Below are positions 9,552-18,300 of a stretch of DNA of 64,000 bases, one piece after another (position 1 is the first letter of the stretch; the number at the start of each line of letters is the position of its first letter). A program made the position numbers and the translations under genes. Source of the DNA: Catenulispora pinisilvae (GTDB lineage: Bacteria; Actinomycetota; Actinomycetes; Streptomycetales; Catenulisporaceae); assembly GCF_015356865.1 (NCBI RefSeq), contig NZ_JAAFZA010000025.1, positions 1-64,000 of the forward strand. Reading direction: 5' to 3'. The notes under the pieces were generated by a model, which saw only the letters and a program-made list of their open reading frames with translations, had not been told where the DNA came from and did not search any database.

Positions 9552-10454
9552 GCTCTTCACGGCACCGGTCAGGACGCCCTTGGTGAAGAATCGCTGCAAG
9601 AAGGGGAAGGCCGCGGCGATAGGCACGACGCCCATGACGATGAGCGCGGCGATCGTCTTCTGCGGAGCGTTGGTGAGCAGCGCCTCGCCGGTCTGGTTCT
9701 GGGCGTTGGTGCTCGTCAGGTAGTCCCGCAGGATCGTCGACAGCGGCAGGTGGTCGGCGCTGCTGTTGTTGAGGTAGAGCATCGCGCGGAAGTAGTCGTT
9801 CCAGTAAGCCACCGCGTAGTAGAGCCCCACGACGGCGATGACTGCCTTCGACAGGGGGAGCACGATACGCAGCAGGGTCCTGAGTTCGCCCGCGCCGTCC
9901 AACCGCGCCGCCTCGTACAACTCCTCCGGGATGCCCTGGAAGAAGCCGCGCATCACGACGAGGTTGAACACGTTGATCATCACCGGCAGGAACAGCGAGG
10001 CGAGGTGGTCGGTCAGCTTCAGGTCGGTGACGATCAGGAAGCTCGGGATCATCCCGGCCGGGAACAGGAACGTGAACAGGATCGCCAGCAGGACGGGCCT
10101 GGCGCCCAGGACGTTCGGCCGGGACAGCGCATAGGCCAGCAGGATCGTGGAGGCCAGGCTCAGCAAGGTGCCCAGCAGGGTGACCGTCGCCGAGACCAGG
10201 ACCGCGTGGCCGATGACGCCGCCGTTCAGGACGTCGGCGTAGGCGTGCAGGTCGATGCTCTTCGGCCACAGCGACCACCCGCCGTTGGCCGTCACCTGCG
10301 CGTCCGGGGAGATGCTGGTGGCGATGATCAGCCAGAACGGGATGGCGACGAGCAGGAGGATGACGGCGATCGCCACCGCCTTGGCGGCGCTCACCGCCGG
10401 ATGGGGCCGGCCCAGCCAGGCCGGGCGGACGGTGCTCTGCTGCGTGCCGCTCAT
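9549..10454 (-). CDS. LplC/YtcP-type sugar ABC permease
   Basis: The 301-residue inner-membrane permease has about six transmembrane helices (first AVAIAVILLLVAIPFWLII) and the EAA cytoplasmic loop EELYEAARLDGAGELRTLLR that docks the ATPase. It ends FFTKGVLTGAVKS, as in the LplC/YtcP subfamily. ATG at 10454 overlaps the stop of the upstream permease by four bases (ATGA), so the two are translationally coupled. The open frame continues upstream of this start only as an out-of-frame overlap with the neighbour. Confidence 0.92.
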   Translation of the reverse strand: MSGTQQSTVRPAWLGRPHPAVSAAKAVAIAVILLLVAIPFWLIIATSISPDAQVTANGGWSLWPKSIDLHAYADVLNGGVIGHAVLVSATVTLLGTLLSLASTILLAYALSRPNVLGARPVLLAILFTFLFPAGMIPSFLIVTDLKLTDHLASLFLPVMINVFNLVVMRGFFQGIPEELYEAARLDGAGELRTLLRIVLPLSKAVIAVVGLYYAVAYWNDYFRAMLYLNNSSADHLPLSTILRDYLTSTNAQNQTGEALLTNAPQKTIAALIVMGVVPIAAAFPFLQRFFTKGVLTGAVKS

Positions 10455-11425
10455 TGGTAGATCCCTTGCTCGCCGAGCTTGTGGGCGATCTTGTTGGCGG
10501 CCAGGACCAGGATCAGGGCGACGACGCCCTTGAACAGCCCGGCCACCGCGCCGGTGGAGAAGTTCCCGTCCTGCACCCCGTGGTAGTAGATGTAGGTGTC
10601 GATGACCTCGCTGGCCTGCGGCCCGAAGCTCGCGCGCTGCTGCATCACCTGGTCGAAGCCGACCGAGAGGATGTCGCCGACCCGCAGGATCAGCAGCAGC
10701 ACGATGACCGGGCGGATCGAGGGCAGGGTCACGTGCCAGTGCCGGCGGCCCCAGCCGGCGCCGTCCAGCGAGACCGCCTCGTACAGGCTGTCGTCCACCT
10801 GGTAGAGCGCGGCGAGGAAGATGATCGTCCCCCAGCCGCAGTCCTTCCAGATCAGCTCGACGATCATCATCGGCTTGAACATCGCCGGGTCGCCGAACAC
10901 GTTGACCAGGTGCTGGTGGCCCCCGCCGGTCACCAGGCCGTTGACCATCCCGTCGGGCCCGAGGACCTGCACGAACAGGCCGGCGACGATGACCCACGAG
11001 ATGAAGTGCGGCAGGTAGACGACGCTGACCACCAGCTTGCGCACCCAGGCCCGGGTCAGGCTGTGCAGCAGCAGGGCCAGGGCCAGCGGCACGGGGAAGA
11101 AGAAGACCAGCTGTAGGCCCGCCAGCTCCAGGGAGTTGGCGACCGCGTGCCAGAAGGCCGGGTCGTGGAACAGCGTGGTGAAGTTCTGAAGACCCACCCA
11201 GGCGCTGCCGTTGATGCCGATGAAGGGCACGTAGTCCTTGAAGGCGATGACGTTCCCCAGCTGCGCGGCGTACTGGAACACCGCGAAGTACGCGATGCCC
11301 GGCGCCATCATCAGCCACAGGACCTTGTCACGGTTGAGTCGCGTCCGCCAAGACGCCCGCACCGGCGTCGGGCGCGCCGTGGCGGGTCGTCGACGCGACG
11401 CCCTGCCCGTCACATCGACTGCCAT
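10451..11425 (-). CDS. LplB-type sugar ABC permease
   Basis: The 324-residue permease is the first gene of the importer operon. A basic cytoplasmic N terminus (~30 residues) is followed by LWLMMAPGIAYFAVFQYA and further membrane helices. The EAA loop is DDSLYEAVSLDGAGWGRRHW. The IIYFAVFQY/YVPFIGI pattern and C-terminal KIAHKLGEQGIY are typical of LplB partners of long binding proteins. It is divergent from the hydroxyacid dehydrogenase gene across 317 bp that hold two AAACGGTTAC elements; repression by the LacI protein encoded at 6504-7655 is likely (inference). Confidence 0.92.
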   Translation of the reverse strand: MAVDVTGRASRRRPATARPTPVRASWRTRLNRDKVLWLMMAPGIAYFAVFQYAAQLGNVIAFKDYVPFIGINGSAWVGLQNFTTLFHDPAFWHAVANSLELAGLQLVFFFPVPLALALLLHSLTRAWVRKLVVSVVYLPHFISWVIVAGLFVQVLGPDGMVNGLVTGGGHQHLVNVFGDPAMFKPMMIVELIWKDCGWGTIIFLAALYQVDDSLYEAVSLDGAGWGRRHWHVTLPSIRPVIVLLLILRVGDILSVGFDQVMQQRASFGPQASEVIDTYIYYHGVQDGNFSTGAVAGLFKGVVALILVLAANKIAHKLGEQGIYQ

Positions 11426-11465
11426 GGGCCAACCTCCATCCGTGTTGCACTGATGGAGAGCGAAA

Positions 11466-11480
11466 CTAAAACGGTTACAT
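11466..11480. promoter_or_regulatory. Candidate LacI-type operator 1
   Basis: AAACGGTTAC at 11468-11477 has the AAC-G-GTT half-palindrome core of LacI/GalR operators. It lies ~45 bp ahead of the importer operon start and is repeated exactly at 11666-11675. Confidence 0.5.
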
Positions 11481-11663
11481 GAGGCACGTCAATACCTCGC
11501 GGACGCATCACTTTCGATCGTGATCGGATCGTTGATCGGCCCCTGATCGCTCTACCAGCGGGAATGCCGCCAGAATCGAGGTCGCGTCGCTGATGGCGGG
11601 GCGATGCCGCCGATGAGCGGAGCTTGACCGCCGCTAAACAGGCCGCCTAGCATCACCGGAACT

Positions 11664-11678
11664 GGAAACGGTTACTGA
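11664..11678. promoter_or_regulatory. Candidate LacI-type operator 2
   Basis: GGAAACGGTTACTG around 11664-11677 contains the exact 10-mer found at 11468-11477, with a slightly better palindrome (GGAAAC-G-GTTACT). It lies ~65 bp upstream of the dehydrogenase start. Confidence 0.5.
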
Positions 11679-11742
11679 ACTGATTTCCAGACCCGCCACG
11701 GCGACCGGGCCGGACCTGACCGTCGACAAGAAGGGCTCGCCG

Positions 11743-12747
11743 ATGACCGGCCGTGTCACCGCTGTGATCGCCATGCGTCCCGACGTCGCGGCGGCGGCGC
11801 TGCCCGCGAGGCTGCGTGCGCGTCTCGACTCCGTCGCAGACGTCGATCACGGCCTGGTCGTCACCGACTTCGCCGACCCCGGCGCGCGAGCGGCGCTGGC
11901 CTGCGCCGACGTTCTGCTCACCGGCTGGGGCTGCCCCCTGCTCGACGGACCCACGTTGGACGCCGCCCCGCACCTGCGCGCCGTCATCCACGCCGCCGGC
12001 TCCCTGAAGCACCATCTCGGCGCCGACTTCTGGACCCGCGGGCTGGTGGCGTCATCGGCCGCCGACGCCAACGCCTATCCGGTCGCCCAGTTCACGGTCA
12101 GCGCGCTCCTGCTGGCCGGCAAGCGCACCTTCCGGGTGGCGAACGCCTACGCCCGGGGGGACTTCCGCGACCTGTCCACCTCCCAGGCGTTCGGCAACGC
12201 CGACCGCACGGTCGGCGTCATCGGGGCCTCCCGCATCGGCCGCCTGGTGCTGGGCATGCTGGCCGGTCACGGCTTCCACCTCCTGCTGGCCGATCCGACG
12301 CTGACCCCGGCCGAGGCGGCCGGGCTCGGCGCCGAGCTGGTCGGTCTCGACGACCTGTTCAGCGGCTCGGACATGGTGAGCGTCCACGCGCCGTCCCTGC
12401 CGGAGACCCGCCACCTGATCGACGATCGGCGCCTGGGCCTGGTGCGAGACGGCGCGATCCTGGTGAACACCGCACGCGGTTCGCTGGTCGACACCGAAGC
12501 GCTGACCCGCCACTGCGCGAGCGGCCGCATCGACGCCGTCCTGGACGTCACGGACCCCGAACCGCTCCCGACCGGCCATCCGCTGTTCTCGCTGCCGAAC
12601 GTGCTGGTGACCCCGCACCTGGCCGGAGCCATGGGGACCGAGGTGAGCCGGCTGGGCGAATTCGCGGTCGCCGAGGTCGAGCGGCTGGCGCGGGGGCTGC
12701 CGCTGGTCGGCGCGGTGTCCGCCGAGGACCTCGCGCGGATCGCCTGA
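11743..12747 (+). CDS. D-isomer-specific 2-hydroxyacid dehydrogenase
   Basis: The 334-residue cytoplasmic NAD(P)-dependent oxidoreductase has a Rossmann domain at about residues 110-285 (TVGVIGASRIGRLVLGML) and the family blocks LVNTARGSLVD and NVLVTPHLAGAMG. The second of these contains the catalytic His. The catalytic Arg/Glu pair is probably in NTARGS and DVTDPEPLP. It interconverts 2-keto acids and D-2-hydroxy acids; the actual substrate is unknown. The family includes glyoxylate/hydroxypyruvate reductases, so it may handle acids from sugar breakdown. It is divergent from the importer operon and shares its putative operators. ATG at 11743 follows aagaagggctcgccg, a loose ribosome site. 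Confidence 0.88.
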   Translation: MTGRVTAVIAMRPDVAAAALPARLRARLDSVADVDHGLVVTDFADPGARAALACADVLLTGWGCPLLDGPTLDAAPHLRAVIHAAGSLKHHLGADFWTRGLVASSAADANAYPVAQFTVSALLLAGKRTFRVANAYARGDFRDLSTSQAFGNADRTVGVIGASRIGRLVLGMLAGHGFHLLLADPTLTPAEAAGLGAELVGLDDLFSGSDMVSVHAPSLPETRHLIDDRRLGLVRDGAILVNTARGSLVDTEALTRHCASGRIDAVLDVTDPEPLPTGHPLFSLPNVLVTPHLAGAMGTEVSRLGEFAVAEVERLARGLPLVGAVSAEDLARIA

Positions 12748-12904
12748 GATCAACTCCCGACACATGACCCACACATCCGGGCCGACCAGCTCACCGGTCC
12801 ACTCACCCTGCATAACAGCAGTCTGACCCCGCCAACGAAACGACGAGGCCAGAACCCCAGATTCTCAGCAGCGTTCTAGCTGGCTCTCCGGATGGTGCCG
12901 GCGT
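12748..12904. other. Convergent gap, nothing recognised
   Basis: This is 157 bp between the convergent dehydrogenase and the small secreted protein gene. No strong hairpin or coding signal was seen. Confidence 0.4.
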
Positions 12905-13672
12905 CTAGGAGATGTAGCCGCGGGTGACGTGGGCTCCATCGCTGGAGTTGGTGGCTTGATAGTCGGCTTGCCCGACGCAGCCGTTGTATTCGTATTGGGC
13001 CTTGATGGTGCCGGTGAGTCCACCGGCGTCGGTGGAGGTGGGGTTGCCGAAGAACACGTCGATGCGGGGCGACTGGGCGCAACTGGGAACGCTGAGGTAA
13101 TCCTCGGTGAAGCCGACCTGGGAGCCGGCGAGGTTGCCGCTGCCGGACGGGAGTCGGTAGGTGCCGATGTGCTCGGTGACCTGGGTGTCGGTGTCGGTCG
13201 CGGTGCCGGTCCAGGTGTCGGGGCCGGTCTGGGTGACGGTCAGGGCGTAGACGTCCCCGTACACGGCGTCGAAGTCGGTGGCACAGCTGACGCCGGGCCC
13301 GCCGTCGGCTCCGGTGGAGCACTGCGGGTCGTCGGTGGTGGTGCCGGCGTTGAAGCTGGAGAAGGCGGCGTGCAGGCGCTCCTGGCCGTTGCTGTCGGCG
13401 CGCGGCTGGAGGCCCATGTAGCCGACGTCGGGGGCGTTGGTGAAATTGAACTGCGCGGCGAAGTAGGTTCCGCTGGCGTGCTGGGTCGCCTCGTTGACGG
13501 TCATCGGGAAGGTGATGTTGGTGACTCCGTCGGCCGGCACGCCGGGCAGGGACCACGCGAGGCTGACGTTGCCGCCGGCGACGGCGGCCGAGGCCGGGGT
13601 GTTGCCGCTGAGGGTCAGGATCGCGATGGTCAGGGCGGCGGTGCCGGCGTGCAACAGTCTGGCTTTTGACAT
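12905..13672 (-). CDS. Secreted protein of unknown function (beta-rich)
   Basis: The 255-residue protein has a signal peptide (LLHAGTAALTIAILTLSG, cleavage near ASA-AV). The mature part is Gly/Thr/Ser-rich with four or more cysteines (DPQCSTG, VSCATD, PSCAQS, NGCVGQ), probably forming disulfides in a beta sandwich. The opening LAWSLPGVPADGVTNITFPM and the block GYMGLQPRADSNGQ recall the DUF3472-type carbohydrate-associated module, but I am not certain. I chose ATG at 13672 because AAAGGA lies six bases upstream; the longer frame start 24 codons earlier lacks a ribosome site. It is divergent from the papain-like protease across a 639-bp region. Confidence 0.65.
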   Translation of the reverse strand: MSKARLLHAGTAALTIAILTLSGNTPASAAVAGGNVSLAWSLPGVPADGVTNITFPMTVNEATQHASGTYFAAQFNFTNAPDVGYMGLQPRADSNGQERLHAAFSSFNAGTTTDDPQCSTGADGGPGVSCATDFDAVYGDVYALTVTQTGPDTWTGTATDTDTQVTEHIGTYRLPSGSGNLAGSQVGFTEDYLSVPSCAQSPRIDVFFGNPTSTDAGGLTGTIKAQYEYNGCVGQADYQATNSSDGAHVTRGYIS

Positions 13673-14311
13673 GAGGGTTCCTTTCCACGGTGAGGTGTTC
13701 ACGACCGTCCCCGTGGACGGTGTGTGGTGGCCGGCGGGTCGCACTGTCGATGTGACCCGCCGACGTGTGGGGGAGCGCGCTGGTGGCGGTCAGCGAGTCG
13801 CCGGCGGTGGGAGAGCGCGCAGTGAGAGTGGACCGCCGATGCGCGGATCTGTCAATACTGCGCATGAAGCGCGCATGTGCGATCGCCGAGACTGATCGGC
13901 TAGTCGTGCTTTCCGGTCAGGACCAAGCGATCTGCTGCAAGCGACTACTGCGCGGCAGGCTATGAGGACTTTGCGAAGCCTTTGCCGAATCGTACGCTGA
14001 CACCGGTCGCAGCAGCTTGCTACGTTTCCTCTCTAGTACGAGCCCCCGTAGTCGATCGATGCCGGACCGCAGCCGGCCGCCGATGCGAACCAGGGGGCAC
14101 CGGGTCGCGCCGTGCTGGCGTTGCTGTCATCACCTGGATTTTTCTGCTCGTGGCTCTGCCTCGCGCCGTCACGCTTCTAGAACGCCGTGTGCCGCGTGGG
14201 TCATCGTGTCAAGAGCTGATCAAAATCCTGATGGCGGGAACCTGCGGGCCGCGCTGCCGACTCCGGCGTATCAGAGTCACGCCACCGTCTCGCAACGCAA
14301 GGAGTCCCCTC
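13673..14311. other. Long divergent intergenic region
   Basis: This is 639 bp between two divergent genes for secreted proteins. Open frames here lack coding-type composition at their starts. The only clear elements are the two ribosome sites (AAAGGA complement near 13680; aaggag at 14299-14304) and a few short direct repeats (gcgcatg near 13860-13880). An unannotated small RNA or long 5' leader cannot be excluded. Confidence 0.4.
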
Positions 14312-15226
14312 ATGAACCACGCAAAGACCGCCGGCATAGCCGCGGCGTTCATCGCGGCCGCCGCGCTGACCGCCGTCGCGGCCGCACCGGCCTCGGCCGC
14401 CTCCGCTCAGCCGAACGCGCTGCGCCACCACCACTACGCCACCGGGCTGAACATCGGCCAGGCCCGGGCCGCCGAGCGCGCGGGCCTGGCCACGCGCGCC
14501 ACCTACTCCACGTCCCTGCGCGGCCTGCGCGCGGCCGACGGCCTGTCGGCCGACGTCCCGGACAGCGCCAGCCTTCAGCAGTACGCGTTGTCCCCGGGCG
14601 ACCAGGGCCAGGTCGGTTCCTGCGTCACCTGGGCCACCGGCTACAGCGCCTACGGGATTTTGATGAACGAGCAGGGCATCTCCGGTGACCCGATGGCGCC
14701 GATGTACATCTACGCCCAGATAGCCCAGGGCAACGACCAGGGCACCACCGGCGACGTCGCGCTCGGCATGGAGCAGCAGCAGGGCATCGACACCAAGGCC
14801 GACTACCACCAGGGCGACTTCGACTACACCACCCAGCCCGACGCCAGCGAGATCGCCAACGCCGCCCACTACAAGCTGTCCGGCTACCAGACGCTGGCGC
14901 TCGGCGACGGCGCCGAGCAGGCCATCAAGGACTCGATCTCCCAGGGCCTGCCGGTCTCGGTCGGGTTCAACGTCCGGCAGAGCTTCATGGACCTCAGCGG
15001 CCAGGCCGCCTCGGACTACAGCTACACCCCCGGCAACGACAGCACCGACCCGGTGGTCGGCGGCCACGAGGTCGCGGTGATCGGCTACACCGACCAGGGC
15101 GTCACCATCGAGAACAGCTGGGGCGCCAGCTGGGGCGACAACGGCTACGTCAACGTCCCGTGGAGCTTCTTCACCACCGGCGACGTCGACGAACTCTACT
15201 CAGTCGGCAAACTGGCCCAGAACTAA
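14312..15226 (+). CDS. Secreted papain-family (C1) cysteine protease
   Basis: The 304-residue protein has a signal peptide (AAAFIAAAALTAVAAAPASAASA), a short pro-region and a papain fold. The triad is readable: Cys104 in QGQVGSCVTWA, His252 in GGHEVAVIGY and Asn268 in IENSWGASWGDNGY. Bacterial C1A enzymes of this type act outside the cell as endopeptidases. The active-site flank is GSCVTW instead of the GSCWAF of plant enzymes, which is seen in bacterial branches. ATG at 14312 is preceded by AAGGAG with an 8-base gap. A strong terminator follows at 15265-15309. It may serve nutrition alongside the secreted glycosidases. Confidence 0.88.
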   Translation: MNHAKTAGIAAAFIAAAALTAVAAAPASAASAQPNALRHHHYATGLNIGQARAAERAGLATRATYSTSLRGLRAADGLSADVPDSASLQQYALSPGDQGQVGSCVTWATGYSAYGILMNEQGISGDPMAPMYIYAQIAQGNDQGTTGDVALGMEQQQGIDTKADYHQGDFDYTTQPDASEIANAAHYKLSGYQTLALGDGAEQAIKDSISQGLPVSVGFNVRQSFMDLSGQAASDYSYTPGNDSTDPVVGGHEVAVIGYTDQGVTIENSWGASWGDNGYVNVPWSFFTTGDVDELYSVGKLAQN

Positions 15227-15264
15227 CACCACCCGGAAACAGGCAGCACAGCACAGCACACTGA

Positions 15265-15309
15265 CCTGGTGCGGCCGACGCTCGTCAAGCGAGCCCCGGC
15301 CGCACCAGG
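15265..15309. terminator. Perfect 13-bp-arm bidirectional terminator
   Basis: cctggtgcggccg (15265-15277) pairs perfectly with cggccgcaccagg (15297-15309). The 19-nt loop contains a second small stem, gctcg/cgagc. It lies between the convergent protease and GH3 genes. Confidence 0.88.
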
Positions 15310-15335
15310 CCATCAGCCGTTCTAACAGCGCACCG

Positions 15336-18300
15336 TCACGACACGGCCATAGCGAAGACGTGCATCGCGCTCGCGCCCTTGCTCGCAGTCGCGCTCACGG
15401 TCGGCAGGACCAGGTATTGGACCGTCTCGCCGGCCGCCAACGGAATGCCTTGGTAGTAGAGGTTCACCGCCTGGTTCATTTTGCCGGTGGTGGCGTTGAT
15501 GTATGGGGCCGTCGCGGCGATGTCGGTGCCGGGCGCGGCCGAGGCCCACCAGTCACCGAAAGTCAGCGAGAACGGCTGGGACGTGCCGTCGGTGTAGACG
15601 ATGGTGCCAGTGCCGCCCGCGGTTCCGTTGTCCGCGGTGCCCAGAATGCCGAGTGTGCTCCCTGCGCCGCTGACCGGCACGGTCTGGCCGTTGGCAACGA
15701 TGTTGTCGTTCTGGCCGGCCTGCACAGCTGGCCAGGTGAACGTCACCCCGTTGTGGGTGAACGGTTTGCCCGGGGTCAGACCGGCTCCGGCCAGTGCCTG
15801 TGCGGACAGGCTCAGGCCGCCCCCGTCCAGATTCGCAGAGCTCGGACTCGCGTCGTCGCTGATGCCGACGTTGGAGAAGGCCGCGGCCTGCGAAGCGTAG
15901 GCGACGTCCACCGTCGCCGCGACGGACTCGGTCGCGATTCTGCCCACGCTCAACTGCGCGGACAGGTCCATCGCACCGGGTGCGGCGCCAGTGGGTGCGG
16001 TGACCGTCCACTGTGACTGCACACTGTGTCCGGGCGCGATCGACGCGAACGCGGTCGGGGTGGTCGAGGTCGCCTTCCACCCGGAGGGGACATTCAGGCC
16101 GAGGGCGACGTTGGTCGTGTTCGCAGAGGTGTGGTTGGTGTAGGTGGCGGTAGCCGTGACCGAACCGCCGGCGGCGATAGCTGGAGGTGCGGACACGGTG
16201 AACCCGCCCTGGACCACGAACGGCGCCGAGCCGCTGGCCGACTTGCCGTTGGCGTCCTTCACCGTGACGGTGATGGTGGCCACGCCGTCGCTGGCCGCGG
16301 TGACCACCCCGGCCGGGCTGACGGTCGCGACGCGCGGGTTGCTGCTCGCATAGGTCACGGTCTGCTCGGACAGGTCGGCGAAGGACTGGTCGTTGTTGAC
16401 CGCCTCGACGACGCCGTCTGCCACCACCGCCGGATTCTGCCCGCTGTCGTCCTTGAGCCAAGGGTTCTTGGCGGTCAGGTCGATGGTGTCGCCGGCGTGG
16501 TAGACGACTCCGGCCGGCTGCACGGTGACGTACTTGACGTCCTGGGCCATCGCGCCGGACACGGTGACCGGCGCGGACAGCTTGACGGCGGCGGCGTCGG
16601 AGCCGATCTGGAAGCCGTACGCGCCGTCGGTGACCTCCATCTTGTTGGCGGTCGCGTTCCACAGTGCCAGATCACTGATTTTCACCGGAATGGTGATCGT
16701 CTGCGCCGCCCCGGGGGCGAGCACCTTCGTCTTCTGGAACCCGACCAGGCGCTTGATCGGCATGTTCGCGGCGCCGGTCGGGCTCGCCGCGTAGAGCTGC
16801 GCGACGGTGGCGCCGGCTGCCGAACCGGTGTTGGTCACCGTGAACGTCGCCTTGACCGTGTCGTCCGCAGTGGGGGCGGAGTGGTCGATCGACAGGTGGG
16901 AGTAGGCAAAATTCGAGTAGCTGAGTCCGTAGCCGAATGGGAAGGTCGGAGCGCCGGTGAAGTACTGGTAGGTGCGGCCCAGGCCGCCGGTGTCCGCCGG
17001 GGCCAGCCCGTAGTCGTCGGCCGCAGGGAGCTGCGAGTCGTTCTTGTACCAGGTGAAGTTCAAATGCCCGGACGGGTTCTGCTTACCGAACAGCACGTCC
17101 GCCAGCGCCGTGCCCTGGGCTTGGCCGTTGTAGCCGCTGAACAGGATCGCCGGGTCGGTGGCCAGGACGCTCTTGGTGGTCGCGGTGCCATCGTCCAGGG
17201 TCAGCGGGCCGTCGCCTTGGATCACCAGGGCGGTCTTCGGGTTGCCGACCGCGTCGACCGCGCTGATCAGCGACCGGTAGTCACCGGGGATCGCCAAGGA
17301 CAGGCGGTCGGTTCCCTCCTGTTCGTTGGCTGTGGTGGTCCCGATGAGCGTCACCACCAGGTCGGCGTTCTTGATCGCCTGCTGAGTCGCGGCGCTGAGC
17401 GTTACTGGTGTGCTCGACGTGCTTGACGTCCCGGCCGCGTCGTAGGTGATGGTCGCCGAGGGGTTGACGGCGTGCACCGCGGCGGTGATGCCCTGGAGGG
17501 GGCTGGTCGTGTAGGTCGGTGAGCTTGAGTAGCCGCCGAGGTTGACCGTGTTGGCCAGGTCGCCCAGAACGACCACGTGGTTCAGCTTCGCGGGGTTCGC
17601 CGGAAGCAGTGGCGCAGTGGAGCCGGGCACCTTGTTGTTCTGGAGCAGCACGAGCGAGTTGTCAGCGACGGCCTTGGCCAGTTGCTGGTGGGCGGGGCTC
17701 TCGACCTGATCCTTGCCGATCTTGGTGTAGCCGACGCTGGACGGCGGGTCGAACTCGCCGGTGGCCATCCGCACCGTGAACACCTTCACCAGGTCGGCGT
17801 CGATCACGCCGACGCTGAGCAGGCCGGCGGTGATCGCGGCCTGGACGTTGGCCAGAGTCGTCTCCGGGCCGCCGCAGTTCATGATGGTGCCGGATCGCAG
17901 CGCCATGGCGATCGCCCCGGCCTGGACCGGGACTTTCGTGCCGGTGGCCGTCTCGGTCCAGTCGGTTCCGTCTGTGGTCCATCCCGGTGGCGCCCAGTCG
18001 TGGCCGCTGTGCGGCCCGACGCCGTAGATCGTGCCGATGGCGCCGCAGTCGGAGGTGGTGTAGCCGTCGAACCCGTAGGTGCGTCCGGCCAGCAGGTTCG
18101 TGGTGTACGTGTCCGCCGTCGAAGGCGTGCCGTTGATCGCGTTGTACGACGTCATCAGCCCCGCGATATGAGAGTTCTCAATCAGGTCGCCGAACTGCGC
18201 GGTGTAGTAGTCACGCAGGTTCGTTTCCGAGACCACGGAGTTGTTGCCCCAGCGCCCGTCGGGCACGCCGTCCGGCGTGTCCTCCTCGCTGTGGACCGCG

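Larger units (their letters stand above)
11426..11742. other. Divergent regulatory region, importer operon / hydroxyacid dehydrogenase
   Basis: This is 317 bp without a gene. It contains two copies of AAACGGTTAC about 200 bp apart, one near each divergent start. Spacing of this size fits repression with DNA looping by one LacI-family tetramer or two independent sites (inference). No clear -35/-10 pair was identified. Confidence 0.5.

Noticed and set aside
13982-14311. N-terminal extension of the papain-like protease to 13982
   Set aside because: The upstream frame lacks a ribosome site and would bury the signal peptide; ATG at 14312 with AAGGAG is preferred.
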